A stretch of 64,000 nucleotides of DNA from Gordonia spumicola. Lineage in GTDB: Bacteria; Actinomycetota; Actinomycetes; Mycobacteriales; Mycobacteriaceae. The DNA is taken from the NCBI RefSeq assembly GCF_009932475.1, contig NZ_BJOV01000005.1, positions 620,001 through 684,000 of the forward strand, written 5' to 3'. Positions 24,281 through 32,201 of this stretch are shown here, piece by piece. The notes below the pieces were generated by a model that did not search any database, was not told the origin of the DNA, and saw nothing but the letters and a program-made list of their open reading frames with translations. The position numbers were made by a program, and so were the translations under genes. The first letter of the stretch is position 1; every line of letters begins with the position of its first letter.

Positions 24281-24709
24281 TCACCGTCCGCGGGAGACCG
24301 CCGAGGTGGCCCTCGCCTCTCGCTCCCGGGCGACGAACTTCTCCTTGGCCCGCTGCGCCTTCTGCGCCTGGTCAGCCCGCACCGGGCTGCCCTTGGCGCT
24401 GCCGGCCCGCTCGGCGCTGGCCTCGCGCAGGCGCGACTCGTGCTTGCGCACGTTCGACCGCTGAGCCTTGGCCTTCTGCGCCTCGGCCGAGCCGAGGGCG
24501 CCCTTCCCGTGGCGCCGCTCCACGGCCTTGTCGCCGCCGGCGGCGAGGTCGGCGCGGATCTCACGCACCTTGTTGGTGTCCAGCTGCTTGCCCTGGCCCG
24601 TCTGTCCGGCACGGGCGTCGTCGAGCTGGCTGCGTCGACGGCTCACGCCGTTGGCCGCCTCCAGCCGCTCGCGGCGCTCGCGCTGCTCCGGGCTCTCCTG
24701 CTCTGCCAT
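24281..24709 (-). CDS. Highly charged helical protein
   Basis: The 142-residue product is almost entirely Ala/Arg/Lys/Glu/Gln-rich helix (QESPEQRERRERLEAANG, AQKAQRAKEKFVARERE), with no hydrophobic core segment. A GGAGGAGC ribosome binding site precedes the ATG. It ends near the bidirectional terminator. No family is recognised; it may bind DNA or act as a scaffold. Confidence 0.5.
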   Translation of the reverse strand: MAEQESPEQRERRERLEAANGVSRRRSQLDDARAGQTGQGKQLDTNKVREIRADLAAGGDKAVERRHGKGALGSAEAQKAKAQRSNVRKHESRLREASAERAGSAKGSPVRADQAQKAQRAKEKFVAREREARATSAVSRGR

Positions 24710-24733
24710 GGCTCCTCCTATCTGTTGCGTGGC

Positions 24734-24961
24734 TCAGTCGAGCCACTTGACGTATTCGAGGCCCTGCACCTCGTCGATCAGCTCGTTGAAATGGTCGTTG
24801 CACGCGCTCGTCCGGCCCCACACGGGGAACCGGCTCGACGCGTCGCAGAACTCGAACGTCGCGATCGCGGGCTCGGTGCACGCCGCGCACACCGGGCGGT
24901 TCCGCGACGCGTCGAGCCGGTCAGACAACGACGGCGCCGCGCTCATCCCTGGGATCTCCAC
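24734..24961 (-). CDS. Small cysteine-containing protein
   Basis: A 75-residue frame starting at a GTG (24961), with an in-frame ATG at 24946 as an alternative; both have purine-rich upstream sequence. It contains four cysteines (VCAAC, FCD, ACND) and a histidine (NDHF), which could make a small zinc site. It lies between the SpdB-like membrane protein gene and the charged helical protein gene. Function unknown. Confidence 0.5.
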   Translation of the reverse strand: MEIPGMSAAPSLSDRLDASRNRPVCAACTEPAIATFEFCDASSRFPVWGRTSACNDHFNELIDEVQGLEYVKWLD

Positions 24962-25022
24962 CTACCTCTCCTTCCTCCTCCGACGGCCCCGGGCGGGGCC
25001 CGGCGGGCGCTGTGCGCCCGCC

Positions 25023-26012
25023 CTACTGCGTCGCGAGGTCCGCGGCGCAGGAGACCCATCGACCGACCGTGTTGTGGCTGACGCCGACCTCAGCGCCGAT
25101 CGCCCGCAAGCTAGCCCCGCCGGCCTTCAACTCCAACGCCCGGGCAATCTGCTCGACATCGACGGCGGTGCCCAGCTCCTCGCGGACCAGCTCGGCGAGC
25201 CGGTCCATGGACTGGTCCGTGGACCGGTCAGCGTGGTCCGCGGGGTGGTCCGTCTGGTCCGCGGGCCCCTCGTCGCTGTCACACGGCCGGTCGTCCAGCT
25301 CGGCGACGAGGTGCTCGAAGACCTCGTCGAGGTCCTCGGTCGACGGACCGTGGTCAACGGGCGTGACCTGCGCGTATGACACCGACGGACCAGGCTGGTC
25401 CGTGGTCAGTGACACCACTGGTCCGTGGTCAGCGGGGTGGTCCGCGGGGTGGTCCGTCTGGTCAGTGGGGTGGTCAACGTGGTCCGCGGGGTGGTCAGCC
25501 GAGACCGTCGACGCGGCGAGCGCGTCTGCCTTGATCGCGTGCATCGCCATCAGAACGCCGATGGTGGCGACCCCGGCGGGGACGTCCAGTAGCACCGGCA
25601 GGGTCCACGCGTACGTACCCCAACCCATCCGTGCGGCCAGGCCCTCCAGGCCGGTGAAGCTGACCACCAGCGCGATGCCGGCGACCACCGCGACGGAGAG
25701 CACCAGGACGCCGACGAGCGCCAGCGACGCCCGGTCGACGTGGCTACGCTCGCGCGGTGCCCGCGGCCCCGGCCGCCGGACCGACCCGGCGAAGGACGTC
25801 GAGAGGGTCAGGCCGAGGTGAACCATGAGAGCGAAGACGACCGGGGGAGCGCCGTGGCCCGCCGCCACGACGATCGGCGGGATCTTCTCGACCATGAAGA
25901 AGGCGACGTTGCCGGCCACCGAGAGCGCCACGAAGGCGACCAGGACGCCGAAGTAGTAGCGGTAGCCGTAGGCCTCGGTGCCCTCGTCGAGGTTGAACGG
26001 GTTGATGATCAT
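25023..26012 (-). CDS. DUF2637-like membrane protein with repeat linker and C-terminal HTH
   Basis: The 329-residue protein has four membrane segments in the first half (VLVAFVALSVAGNVAFF, VVFALMVHLGLTLS, LVGVLVLSVAVVAGIALVV, AWTLPVLLDVPAGVATIGV), resembling actinobacterial DUF2637/spread-type proteins. A linker of repeated DHPADH/DHPTDQ units follows, then a C-terminal helix-turn-helix (ASLRAIGAEVGVSHNTVGRW). It overlaps the upstream gene by four bases in the replication operon. A membrane-tethered DNA-binding protein could localise the element during replication or transfer. Confidence 0.6.
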   Translation of the reverse strand: MIINPFNLDEGTEAYGYRYYFGVLVAFVALSVAGNVAFFMVEKIPPIVVAAGHGAPPVVFALMVHLGLTLSTSFAGSVRRPGPRAPRERSHVDRASLALVGVLVLSVAVVAGIALVVSFTGLEGLAARMGWGTYAWTLPVLLDVPAGVATIGVLMAMHAIKADALAASTVSADHPADHVDHPTDQTDHPADHPADHGPVVSLTTDQPGPSVSYAQVTPVDHGPSTEDLDEVFEHLVAELDDRPCDSDEGPADQTDHPADHADRSTDQSMDRLAELVREELGTAVDVEQIARALELKAGGASLRAIGAEVGVSHNTVGRWVSCAADLATQ

Positions 26013-26443
26013 CGGTTCGCCTCCTCGGCGGTGTCGGACAGGGAGCCCAGAATGAGGGCAATGGCGAACAGGTAGGCGACGACCCCGGCGGCCACAGTCA
26101 CCGAGAGCCAACCTCGGTAGCCCGCCAGGGAAGCGCCGGAGACGAAGCCGGGAACCAGCGTCACCAGGCCCGCCGTCGCAGCGACGATGAACGCCCCGGC
26201 GATGCACCACGGCAACGGGCGACGCTCGTGGAGAGCCCGGTCGAGGGCGTGGACGGAGACGATCGCAGTCGCCAGGACCGCGGCCGACCAGAGGAGCCAG
26301 AAGCCCCAGAGGAACGACGCAGGGACCCTCGGCCCGCCGTCGGCGCCCAGCGCGGACAGGACGTTCAGCGCACCGGCCATGCCGACGCCGACGAGCACGG
26401 ACGACGTCAGCACGAGCCGGTCGCGGAGAGTGAGTCGGCTCAT
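26009..26443 (-). CDS. Four-helix membrane protein in replication operon
   Basis: The 144-residue product has four hydrophobic segments (LVLTSSVLVGVGMAGALNV, FLWGFWLLWSAAVLATAIV, WCIAGAFIVAATAGLVTLV, VTVAAGVVAYLFAIALILG) and short loops. It overlaps both neighbours by four bases, so it is translated with the primase-helicase and the DUF2637-like protein. No family is recognised beyond general similarity to small spread proteins. Confidence 0.58.
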   Translation of the reverse strand: MSRLTLRDRLVLTSSVLVGVGMAGALNVLSALGADGGPRVPASFLWGFWLLWSAAVLATAIVSVHALDRALHERRPLPWCIAGAFIVAATAGLVTLVPGFVSGASLAGYRGWLSVTVAAGVVAYLFAIALILGSLSDTAEEANR

Positions 26444-28698
26444 CGGGTCACCTCCGGGAGGAAGCCAGCGGCCGCGCGGGCGGCGACGGATCCGGGTGCG
26501 GAGTTCACTCGCTCCAGACCGGCGTATCGCGTTTTGAACTGGCTCGCATCGAGAGTCGCCCGGGTGCTGATCGAGGCGTTCTTGGGCGCTTTGCAGTTGA
26601 GCCAGTTGGTCAGGTCGTACTCCACGATCAGCGGCTCGGGCAGGGACATGCACATACCCGGCTTCGGCCGCCGCTGCTTGCCGTCCGCACCCACGTCCGG
26701 GTAGGACCACAGACCGGGTTCCTCGTCCACGAGCGACAGCAGCTCCCGTTTGAAGTTGGTGACGCCCATCGGCTTGCTGGCGGAGTTGAACCGTTCCATC
26801 CAGGCCTTGAAGTGGTCGTAGAGGAAGTTGTAGGGCAGCAGGTCCCAGACGAACTCCTCGCGGAACTCCAGCCACCACTGGCGGACCGGGTCGTTGTTGA
26901 CCTTGTATTCGTTCTGGTCAGCGACCATCGTTGCTGTCTGCTCGATGTCGTAGTACGTCGGGGTCAGTTCGGCGGTGAGCACGCGCTTGAGGACGTACTC
27001 CAGCACGTCGTCGCGCTTGAGGTACTCGTCCTTGATGTACTTGCGCTCCATGCCGGTGAAGGACTTGCGGAAGCGCATGAACAGCTGTCGCCGGTAGAAC
27101 GAGCCCGACTTGTCCTTGGTCCTGGGCTCCTCGTTGACGCACTGGACCATGAACCCGAAGAACTGGAACTCGATCGGGTCGCGGTACTTGACATTGATCG
27201 AGAGGACATCGTTGGTGGCGATCGTCTTGAAGTTCGCCAACTTCTCGATGAACAAGCCCACGTCGTTCTCATCAACGAGGATCGCGCTGGCAGTCAGCAA
27301 GCTCGTCAGCATGAAGTCCCGACCGAGATCCGCCAGCGCGATCGACGCGTAGTTGCCCAAGCCAACGAGGTTGCGCATGAGCTCCAGGAGCGTGCCCTTG
27401 CCGTTGTTGCCCTTCTCCGAGACGAACCAGGCGCACTTGTTCCAGCTCACGTACGGCCGGACGACGGCGCCGATGACCTGCCAGAGGACCTCGGAGAAGC
27501 CGGGGTCGGTCTCGTCGTTGAGGTCGCGCATCCAGGACTCGATGTCCCAGGTCTGGGCCTCCAGGCACGTGTCGTCGCACTCGGGGACGTCGGGGCACTC
27601 GTCGTCGTGGTCGCGGGTGCACACGGCCTTGCTCGGGTGGTTGTGTCCGCATACCCAGAGCGGGTGGCCCTGGGTGCAGGCCTTGGGCATGGTGATGACC
27701 GGATTCTCGGCGGCTGGGTTCCACTTAATCGGGAGCTTCGACAGGAAGATGTAGTCGGGGCTGAACTCGATGCGCTTGGGATGCCCGCCGTTGTAGTCGA
27801 CGATGCAGTCGTTCGCCGCGATCAGGTCCCTGTTCGTCGCCCTGAGCGCCGGCTGCGCGATCAGGCGCAGATGGGACATAACTTCCTCCTGCTCCTTTCG
27901 CAGCACGCCCTCCTGGTAGCGGTTGATCAACGCCGCCCACTCCACCGGCTCACTGCGGTACGTGCCGTACGTCTCAGACCGAGGATCGCTGTCGTAGAAG
28001 GCCAGGAGCGCCGTGGACAGGCTCCCGCCCGTCTTCGTCCTGACCAGCACCACTCGGTTCTGGGCGGCGACCAGCTTGGCGATCTGGACGAAGCCGAGGC
28101 GATCGAGGCCTCGATAGACACCGCGGTGCACCGTGCGCTTCTCGGTGATGTGGCCGTTCTCGGCGGTGATGGCCTCGTTGATGCGCCCCAGGAGGCTGTC
28201 GCGCAGGTCCTGCGGCGTCATATTGTCGATCATGGAGCGCCCGGCGTCGGTGGTCGGCTTCAGGAACCGCTTGGTCACGACATCGACGATCGTGTCGAAC
28301 GACGCGGCGTACGGCTTGGACTTGCGGTTGTCCGGGTCCAGGCGGGAGCGGGGGATGCCGTCCTCGGCGAGCCGGTCGAGTTCGTCGGAGGTGAGCTCGC
28401 GACGGTTCTCGCGCTTGATCTGTGCAGGGGTCATCCGCGTCCGCCCGTTGTCACCCGAGTCGGCGGGTTCCTCTGTCGCTGGCTTCTCTGCCTTCGACGC
28501 GTTAGAGGAGTCAGCCTGTGACTGGGCCTGCTGTTCGGCCTGAATGGCTTCGAACGCGAGGTCGAGCGCGTCGAAGATGTCGGTGCTGGACGAGTCCGTA
28601 TCGGCGCCGGTATCATCAGTACCAGATCCGGTACCCGCCAAGGCCTTGATCTCAGGAGCCCCGCCTTTTGCTGCGGGGCTTTCTGCTGTGGTCGTCAT
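26440..28698 (-). CDS. D5-type primase-helicase (SF3 helicase)
   Basis: The 752-residue product is probably the element's replication helicase. After a disordered N-terminus (1-95) comes a domain with a D5_N-like region. The SF3 core has Walker A SEKGNNGKGT (427-436), Walker B ILVDEND (473-479) and motif C FMVQCVNE (516-523), then an arginine-finger region RRQLFMRF. An unusual cluster of ten Cys/His (C341, H345, C350, H352, H354, C360, H364, C368, C374, C378) precedes the helicase core and may bind zinc. The iteron array lies directly upstream of the operon. Confidence 0.82.
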   Translation of the reverse strand: MTTTAESPAAKGGAPEIKALAGTGSGTDDTGADTDSSSTDIFDALDLAFEAIQAEQQAQSQADSSNASKAEKPATEEPADSGDNGRTRMTPAQIKRENRRELTSDELDRLAEDGIPRSRLDPDNRKSKPYAASFDTIVDVVTKRFLKPTTDAGRSMIDNMTPQDLRDSLLGRINEAITAENGHITEKRTVHRGVYRGLDRLGFVQIAKLVAAQNRVVLVRTKTGGSLSTALLAFYDSDPRSETYGTYRSEPVEWAALINRYQEGVLRKEQEEVMSHLRLIAQPALRATNRDLIAANDCIVDYNGGHPKRIEFSPDYIFLSKLPIKWNPAAENPVITMPKACTQGHPLWVCGHNHPSKAVCTRDHDDECPDVPECDDTCLEAQTWDIESWMRDLNDETDPGFSEVLWQVIGAVVRPYVSWNKCAWFVSEKGNNGKGTLLELMRNLVGLGNYASIALADLGRDFMLTSLLTASAILVDENDVGLFIEKLANFKTIATNDVLSINVKYRDPIEFQFFGFMVQCVNEEPRTKDKSGSFYRRQLFMRFRKSFTGMERKYIKDEYLKRDDVLEYVLKRVLTAELTPTYYDIEQTATMVADQNEYKVNNDPVRQWWLEFREEFVWDLLPYNFLYDHFKAWMERFNSASKPMGVTNFKRELLSLVDEEPGLWSYPDVGADGKQRRPKPGMCMSLPEPLIVEYDLTNWLNCKAPKNASISTRATLDASQFKTRYAGLERVNSAPGSVAARAAAGFLPEVTR

Positions 28699-28994
28699 CC
28701 CTGTGCACCCCCGACCGGGCGTCGGCGCGCTGCGCGCCAGCGGACGTACGAGAACACCGGGATCGCGAAGCGCTGGCCGTCTCGGACCGCCTCCAGGCGA
28801 CCCAAACGGACCTCACGCCGGATCGTCGCCATCGACAGACCGGCGAGATCCGCGACCTCGCGGGCCGTGAAGTCAGCACGACGATCCGGAGCCGGACGCT
28901 CAGCGGGAGGAATCGCCTGGAGCGCGCCACGCAGCTCAGCGATGAGGGATTCAGAGGGTTCGACCTGGGGGTTACCCAGAGTTGCCTTGGACAT
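28695..28994 (-). CDS. Excisionase-like HTH protein heading the replication operon
   Basis: The 99-residue protein has a MerR/excisionase-type helix-turn-helix: FTAREVADLAGLSMATIRRE, then VRLGRLEAVRDGQRFAIPVF. It overlaps the primase-helicase start by four bases. The start at 28994 is the ATG giving MSKATLGN; the frame is open further upstream. It may bind the iterons just upstream or act as an excision factor; no direct evidence favours either. Confidence 0.68.
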   Translation of the reverse strand: MSKATLGNPQVEPSESLIAELRGALQAIPPAERPAPDRRADFTAREVADLAGLSMATIRREVRLGRLEAVRDGQRFAIPVFSYVRWRAARRRPVGGAQG

Positions 28995-29128
28995 ATCAAT
29001 GCACACCAATCTGCGCCGCATCCGGGTTACCAAGCCGGAATAGGCGCTGTTGATGTGGGTCACCAGGCTGCCGCAATTATAACCCAACGCAAGAACTTCA
29101 TGCAAACCGAGGCAACCCGCGTAACCAG

Positions 29129-29359
29129 TGCAACCCGCGCGTCAATCGGTGTGCAACCCTGTACAACCCGAGCGTCAATCGGTGTGCAACCCTGTACAAC
29201 CCGAGCGTCAATCGGTGTGCAACCCTGTACAACCCGAGCGTCAATCGGTGTGCAACCCTGTACAACCCGAGCGTCAATCGGTGTGCAACCCTGTACAACC
29301 CGAGCGTCAATCGGTGTGCAACCCTGTACAACCCGAGCGTCAATCGGTGTGCAACCGGT
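29129..29359. repeat. Iteron array: seven 33-bp direct repeats
   Basis: Seven contiguous units start at 29129, 29162, 29195, 29228, 29261, 29294 and 29327. Units 2-6 are identical; the first differs slightly at its 5' end and middle, and the last changes in its final three bases. Each unit has the core GCGTCAATCGGTGTGCAACC, and adjacent units bring two CAACCC hexamers ten bases apart. The absence of spacers excludes CRISPR. Tandem iterons near a replication helicase are typical of Rep-bound origins. Confidence 0.85.
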
Positions 29360-29436
29360 GAACTCCGCACTGCCGAAACGCCGTCGGAAGGTGGCAGTTC
29401 GCAGAGGATTAACGCCTCGGGAACGCTCTACGGCCA

Positions 29437-29533
29437 AAAAGTGTTCCCGGTGTTCCCTTCTATGTTCCGCGCTTTGGGTGCGTTTCCGCAGGTCACGGCG
29501 TTAAGGAACACCGGGAACACCGGGAACACTTTT
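29437..29533. repeat. 21-bp perfect inverted repeat built on GGGAACACC
   Basis: 29437-29457 and 29513-29533 are perfect reverse complements separated by 55 bases. Each arm contains GTGTTCCC/GGGAACAC twice, and an extra AGGAACACC copy adjoins the right arm (29504-29512). Confidence 0.8.
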
Positions 29534-29624
29534 CCAGAAACCTTTGTATAGCTGCTTACAACGATCCGCACCGGCGCTCTCCTTCCCATCTCTTATTCTC
29601 TCGCGTATAGAACTTCTTCAAAAT

Positions 29625-29718
29625 AGTGTTCCCGGTGTTCCCTACACAGATTTAGCGTTCCTGACCTGCAAAAATGAGGGAACACCGAAGGGAACACCAG
29701 GGGAACACCGGGAACACT
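29625..29718. repeat. 18-bp perfect inverted repeat sharing the same motif
   Basis: 29625-29642 and 29701-29718 are perfect reverse complements. Additional direct GGGAACACC copies lie at 29678-29686 and 29690-29698. The motif is the same as in the repeat at 29437-29533, so one protein probably binds both. Confidence 0.8.
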
Positions 29719-29747
29719 TTCGATGCTCGCACCCAGGTGCCCCATCT

Positions 29748-29917
29748 CAACGGCGTCGACAGCTCTCGACTTGCTCCCACGGTCACGCTCCACCGTTCCG
29801 AGTACCTGGCTTTCGACAGTCGTGGAGCAGGGGTGGTGTAAACAGGCCGTTCTCAACGCCCACCCATGCCACCCGCCCCAACGGCGTCGACAGCACCACA
29901 CTCGCTCCCACGGTCAC
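29748..29917. repeat. Near-duplicate of about 39 bp, 131 bp apart
   Basis: CAACGGCGTCGACAGC occurs at 29748-29763 and 29879-29894; in both copies it is followed seven to ten bases later by GCTCCCACGGTCAC. This looks like a local duplication in the control region; no function is evident. Confidence 0.55.
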
Positions 29918-29926
29918 GGAACAGCA

Positions 29927-29959
29927 GAACGCCCCACCGGATGCTCCGGTGGGGCGTTC
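29927..29959 (-). terminator. 15-bp perfect hairpin after excisionase gene
   Basis: 29927-29941 and 29945-29959 are fully complementary around a TGC loop. It lies 24 bases past the stop of the leftward gene at 29983-30300 and separates it from the origin region. There is no T-tract on either side. Confidence 0.68.
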
Positions 29960-29982
29960 TCGGCTTCGCAGTCGGGCACGCC

Positions 29983-30300
29983 TCACGTGCGCGTCGCGGC
30001 TTGTCGCTCCGCACCCCTCAGTGCCGCCTCGATGGCGGCCCGGCGAGCGGGGCTGAATGCCGGCGCGGCGGCCACGATCGCGGCGACCAGCTGTTCGTGC
30101 TCGGCTTCGGCATCGGCGATGCGAGGCCGGGTGAGCGCGTCGACGTCCGCAGGACGGAAACGCAGCGCGCCTTTGAGCTTGGCCGCCGGCAGCCGGCCGG
30201 CGTCCTTGAGTCGCCTCAGATGGCGCTCGTTGTAACCGCTACGGGTCGCCGCCTCGGCGAGCGACAGGGTGAACTGGGTGGGATCTGCAACGGCGAGCAT
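29983..30300 (-). CDS. Excisionase-like HTH protein next to the integrase
   Basis: The 105-residue protein has a helix-turn-helix of the MerR/excisionase type: LSLAEAATRSGYNERHLRRL, then KDAGRLPAAKLKGALRF. A helical tail follows. A purine-rich AGGAGGCGGG precedes the ATG. The location beside the large serine integrase suggests a recombination directionality factor. The 249 bases between it and the integrase stop (30301-30549) hold no gene. Confidence 0.68.
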   Translation of the reverse strand: MLAVADPTQFTLSLAEAATRSGYNERHLRRLKDAGRLPAAKLKGALRFRPADVDALTRPRIADAEAEHEQLVAAIVAAAPAFSPARRAAIEAALRGAERQAATRT

Positions 30301-30549
30301 CGGCCCGCCTCCTTTCGGAGGTCGAGCGCCCGCACCCTTCGCCGGGCCCCTGCCGGGGGAGTTCCCGCTGCTAGACCGAACCGCGTCGGTCGCGCTCCAC
30401 CACTTCTTGCCGCTCGGTCATCGTGGCGGTGGTCCCACTACCGAGGCGGCCTGGCAACATCTCTACTGTTCGTGGGATGCCACCCCGTCGAACAGCGGCG
30501 CACCCGGCATCTGCCGGGATGGTCCGAGTGTAGCCGTTCGTAGCCGGAT

Positions 30550-32010
30550 CTAGTCGGACCGAAACCGCACGTCGATGAGCTTCTTGTCGAATCCCTTCGC
30601 ACCCCTCTTGCTGGGCAGGATCGTCACGGTCAGCACTTCGTTGAGGATGATCCGCTGTCGCGCCGTGTCCAGCGCATGCCATGCAGCCTCGACGTCGTCG
30701 GCCTGAACCACGGTCAGGCCGGGGTTCGTCGACCGTGGTGTCAGCAAGGCGTCGATCTCGTTGAGCCGACCGCGGAGCTTGACCGACTCGTGCTTGACGC
30801 CGTCGCCGTTCAACACGCCCTCGGCGTAGAGCGCAGCCAGCCCGTCGATCTTCTCGCTCACCACGGCACGCTCAATGCGCAGCTTCCCGACGTCGACGCC
30901 GGCCTCCTCCGGTGGAGCGAACAGGTCGCGGGCGTCGGCGCGGCTCAGCCGGGGGAGTAGCCACTCTCCGACGACGTAGTCTTCGACGTTCTGGGCATTG
31001 CGCGACAGGTGCTTGTGCGCGAGGCACGCGTACAGCCGCACCGGTTCGTACGTTCGCTCCTCGCCGGACTTCAACGTGCGGGGGCGCTGCTGGTAGTACG
31101 ACGTGTAGACCTTCGTCTTGTCGTCGGCGCACTTCCCGCAGTAGGCCAGGCCCGACAGCAAATGCCGCGGCTCTGTGCCCCACGCCCGACGGCGCTCCGG
31201 CGCCCTCAGCTTGCTCTGTGCGGCGTCGAAGACGTCGACGCTCACAATCGCCTCGAAGGCACCGGCATAGGTCAAGTCCTGGACGGCCGATCCGGTGGCC
31301 TTGCGCTTGTCGGCATCGGGTTCCCACTTGGTCAGCACGCCCTTGTACCGCGCGTTCCCCAGCAGTGATCGGATGTTCGCATTCGACCACTCCCGTCCCT
31401 TCGAGCTGGTGTAGCCCAGCGCGTTCAGGTCACGGGCGATGTGCGTGATCTTCTTACCGGTGACGAAGTCCTCGAACGCCTTCTTGACCGCGGCGGCTTC
31501 GTCGGGAACCTGCGTCATGCCGTCGGCGGCGAACCCCAGAATCTTCGCCCGCAGCACCGGCTCGCCCTTGAGTCTTCTCGTCTCGTTCGCGTGGATGGCC
31601 CGCTCGGACTTGCGACGGATCTCGAACCTGGCCACCGCAGCGAGCATGGTCGCCCGGAACTCCCCGTCTGCTGTCGTGAGGTCGATCTCGCCGTCGACGG
31701 TGACGATGCGCGCCTTTCGCTCCATCAGTTTCACGAGGTCTTCCAATGTCCGGAGCAGGCGGTCGAGATCGCGCGCGATGATGACGTCGAACGCCCCGGA
31801 ACCGACCTGGTCGAGCATGGTCGACCACGCGGTGTTGTCACCGCGAGCCTTCGTCGCCGAGACGCCGTCGTCGATGTACTCGGGGCCGTACTCCCACTCT
31901 CTGGCAGTGCAAAGCGCCTGGATACGGCGCCGCTGCGTCTCCAGGGACAGTGACTCGTCATCATCCTCATCGGATTTCGAGACGCGGAGGTATGCAGCGG
32001 CGACGGTCAT
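30550..32010 (-). CDS. int: Large serine integrase
   Basis: The 486-residue protein integrates and excises the element. The N-terminal catalytic domain has AAYLRVSKS with the nucleophilic serine, then IIARDLDRLLRTLEDL and ATMLAAVARFEIRRKSERA. A recombinase domain follows (AKILGFAADGM, LNALGYTSSKGREWSNANI), then a zinc ribbon beginning AYCGKC, and a C-terminal coiled region. It reads inward from the right end, with its start 39 bases from the mutM-like attR sequence, as expected for an integrase beside its attachment site. Confidence 0.93.
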   Translation of the reverse strand: MTVAAAYLRVSKSDEDDDESLSLETQRRRIQALCTAREWEYGPEYIDDGVSATKARGDNTAWSTMLDQVGSGAFDVIIARDLDRLLRTLEDLVKLMERKARIVTVDGEIDLTTADGEFRATMLAAVARFEIRRKSERAIHANETRRLKGEPVLRAKILGFAADGMTQVPDEAAAVKKAFEDFVTGKKITHIARDLNALGYTSSKGREWSNANIRSLLGNARYKGVLTKWEPDADKRKATGSAVQDLTYAGAFEAIVSVDVFDAAQSKLRAPERRRAWGTEPRHLLSGLAYCGKCADDKTKVYTSYYQQRPRTLKSGEERTYEPVRLYACLAHKHLSRNAQNVEDYVVGEWLLPRLSRADARDLFAPPEEAGVDVGKLRIERAVVSEKIDGLAALYAEGVLNGDGVKHESVKLRGRLNEIDALLTPRSTNPGLTVVQADDVEAAWHALDTARQRIILNEVLTVTILPSKRGAKGFDKKLIDVRFRSD

Positions 32011-32048
32011 AGTAGGACACTGTAGGCTATGAATGTCTAATACTGTTG

Positions 32049-32201
32049 AAGTCAGGGTATTTCGACAGATCGCTGAGTTCGTATGGCAGAACTGGCCTGC
32101 CTTGTCCGAGGTGCAGAACGCTCATCGTGCGTGAGCAGTTCATGAACCGGGGCTCTCACTTCTGCCCGAAGTGTCAGCCGCCGCCGCGGGGTAGGCGCTG
32201 A
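32049..32201 (+). pseudogene. Right attachment junction with displaced mutM 3' end
   Basis: In the mutM frame this reads [16 protein letters not shown], then the zinc finger CPRC-16-CPKC and a PPPRGRR end with a TGA stop, but it has no upstream gene. It is 88 per cent identical to the live mutM tail over the final 123 bases. It is the host-side tail present before the current element inserted. Because it differs from the older tail at 33751-33840, it was probably itself brought in by an earlier element. Confidence 0.82.

Larger units (their letters stand above)
28995..29982. other. 988-base non-coding replication control region
   Basis: No convincing gene lies here; the longer frames are low-complexity readings of repeats. 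It contains the 7 x 33 bp tandem array (29129-29359), two inverted repeats built from GGGAACACC (29437-29533 and 29625-29718), a near-duplicated segment (29748-29786 and 29879-29917) and a strong hairpin (29927-29959). The position between the primase-helicase operon and the excisionase gene makes it the likely origin of replication of the excised circle. Confidence 0.65.
10100..32080. mobile_element. Integrative mobilisable/conjugative element in mutM (about 22 kb)
   Basis: The region is bounded by the two mutM 3'-end copies and has a large serine integrase at its right edge reading inward. It contains excisionase-like HTH genes, an iteron array with a D5 primase-helicase, a relaxase with a HUH-type histidine motif, a VirD4-like ATPase, an ArdA antirestriction gene and many small hypotheticals, none of which belong to the conserved rnc-mutM-acyP-smc order it interrupts. 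No VirB4-like ATPase was recognised, so it may be mobilisable rather than self-transmissible. End points are approximate. Confidence 0.88.

Noticed and set aside
29129..29359. Possible CRISPR array
   Set aside because: The 33-bp units are directly contiguous with no spacers between them and there are no cas genes, so this is an iteron array.
29098..29437. Long frames through the iterons coding for repeated short peptides
   Set aside because: A 33-bp period is a multiple of three, so several frames stay open on both strands; there is no ribosome binding site or start context, and the repeat is better explained as an origin.
29544..30056. Rightward frame of 170 codons
   Set aside because: It runs across inverted repeats and the excisionase terminator and into antisense of an HTH gene; the product is Arg/Pro-rich with no domain.
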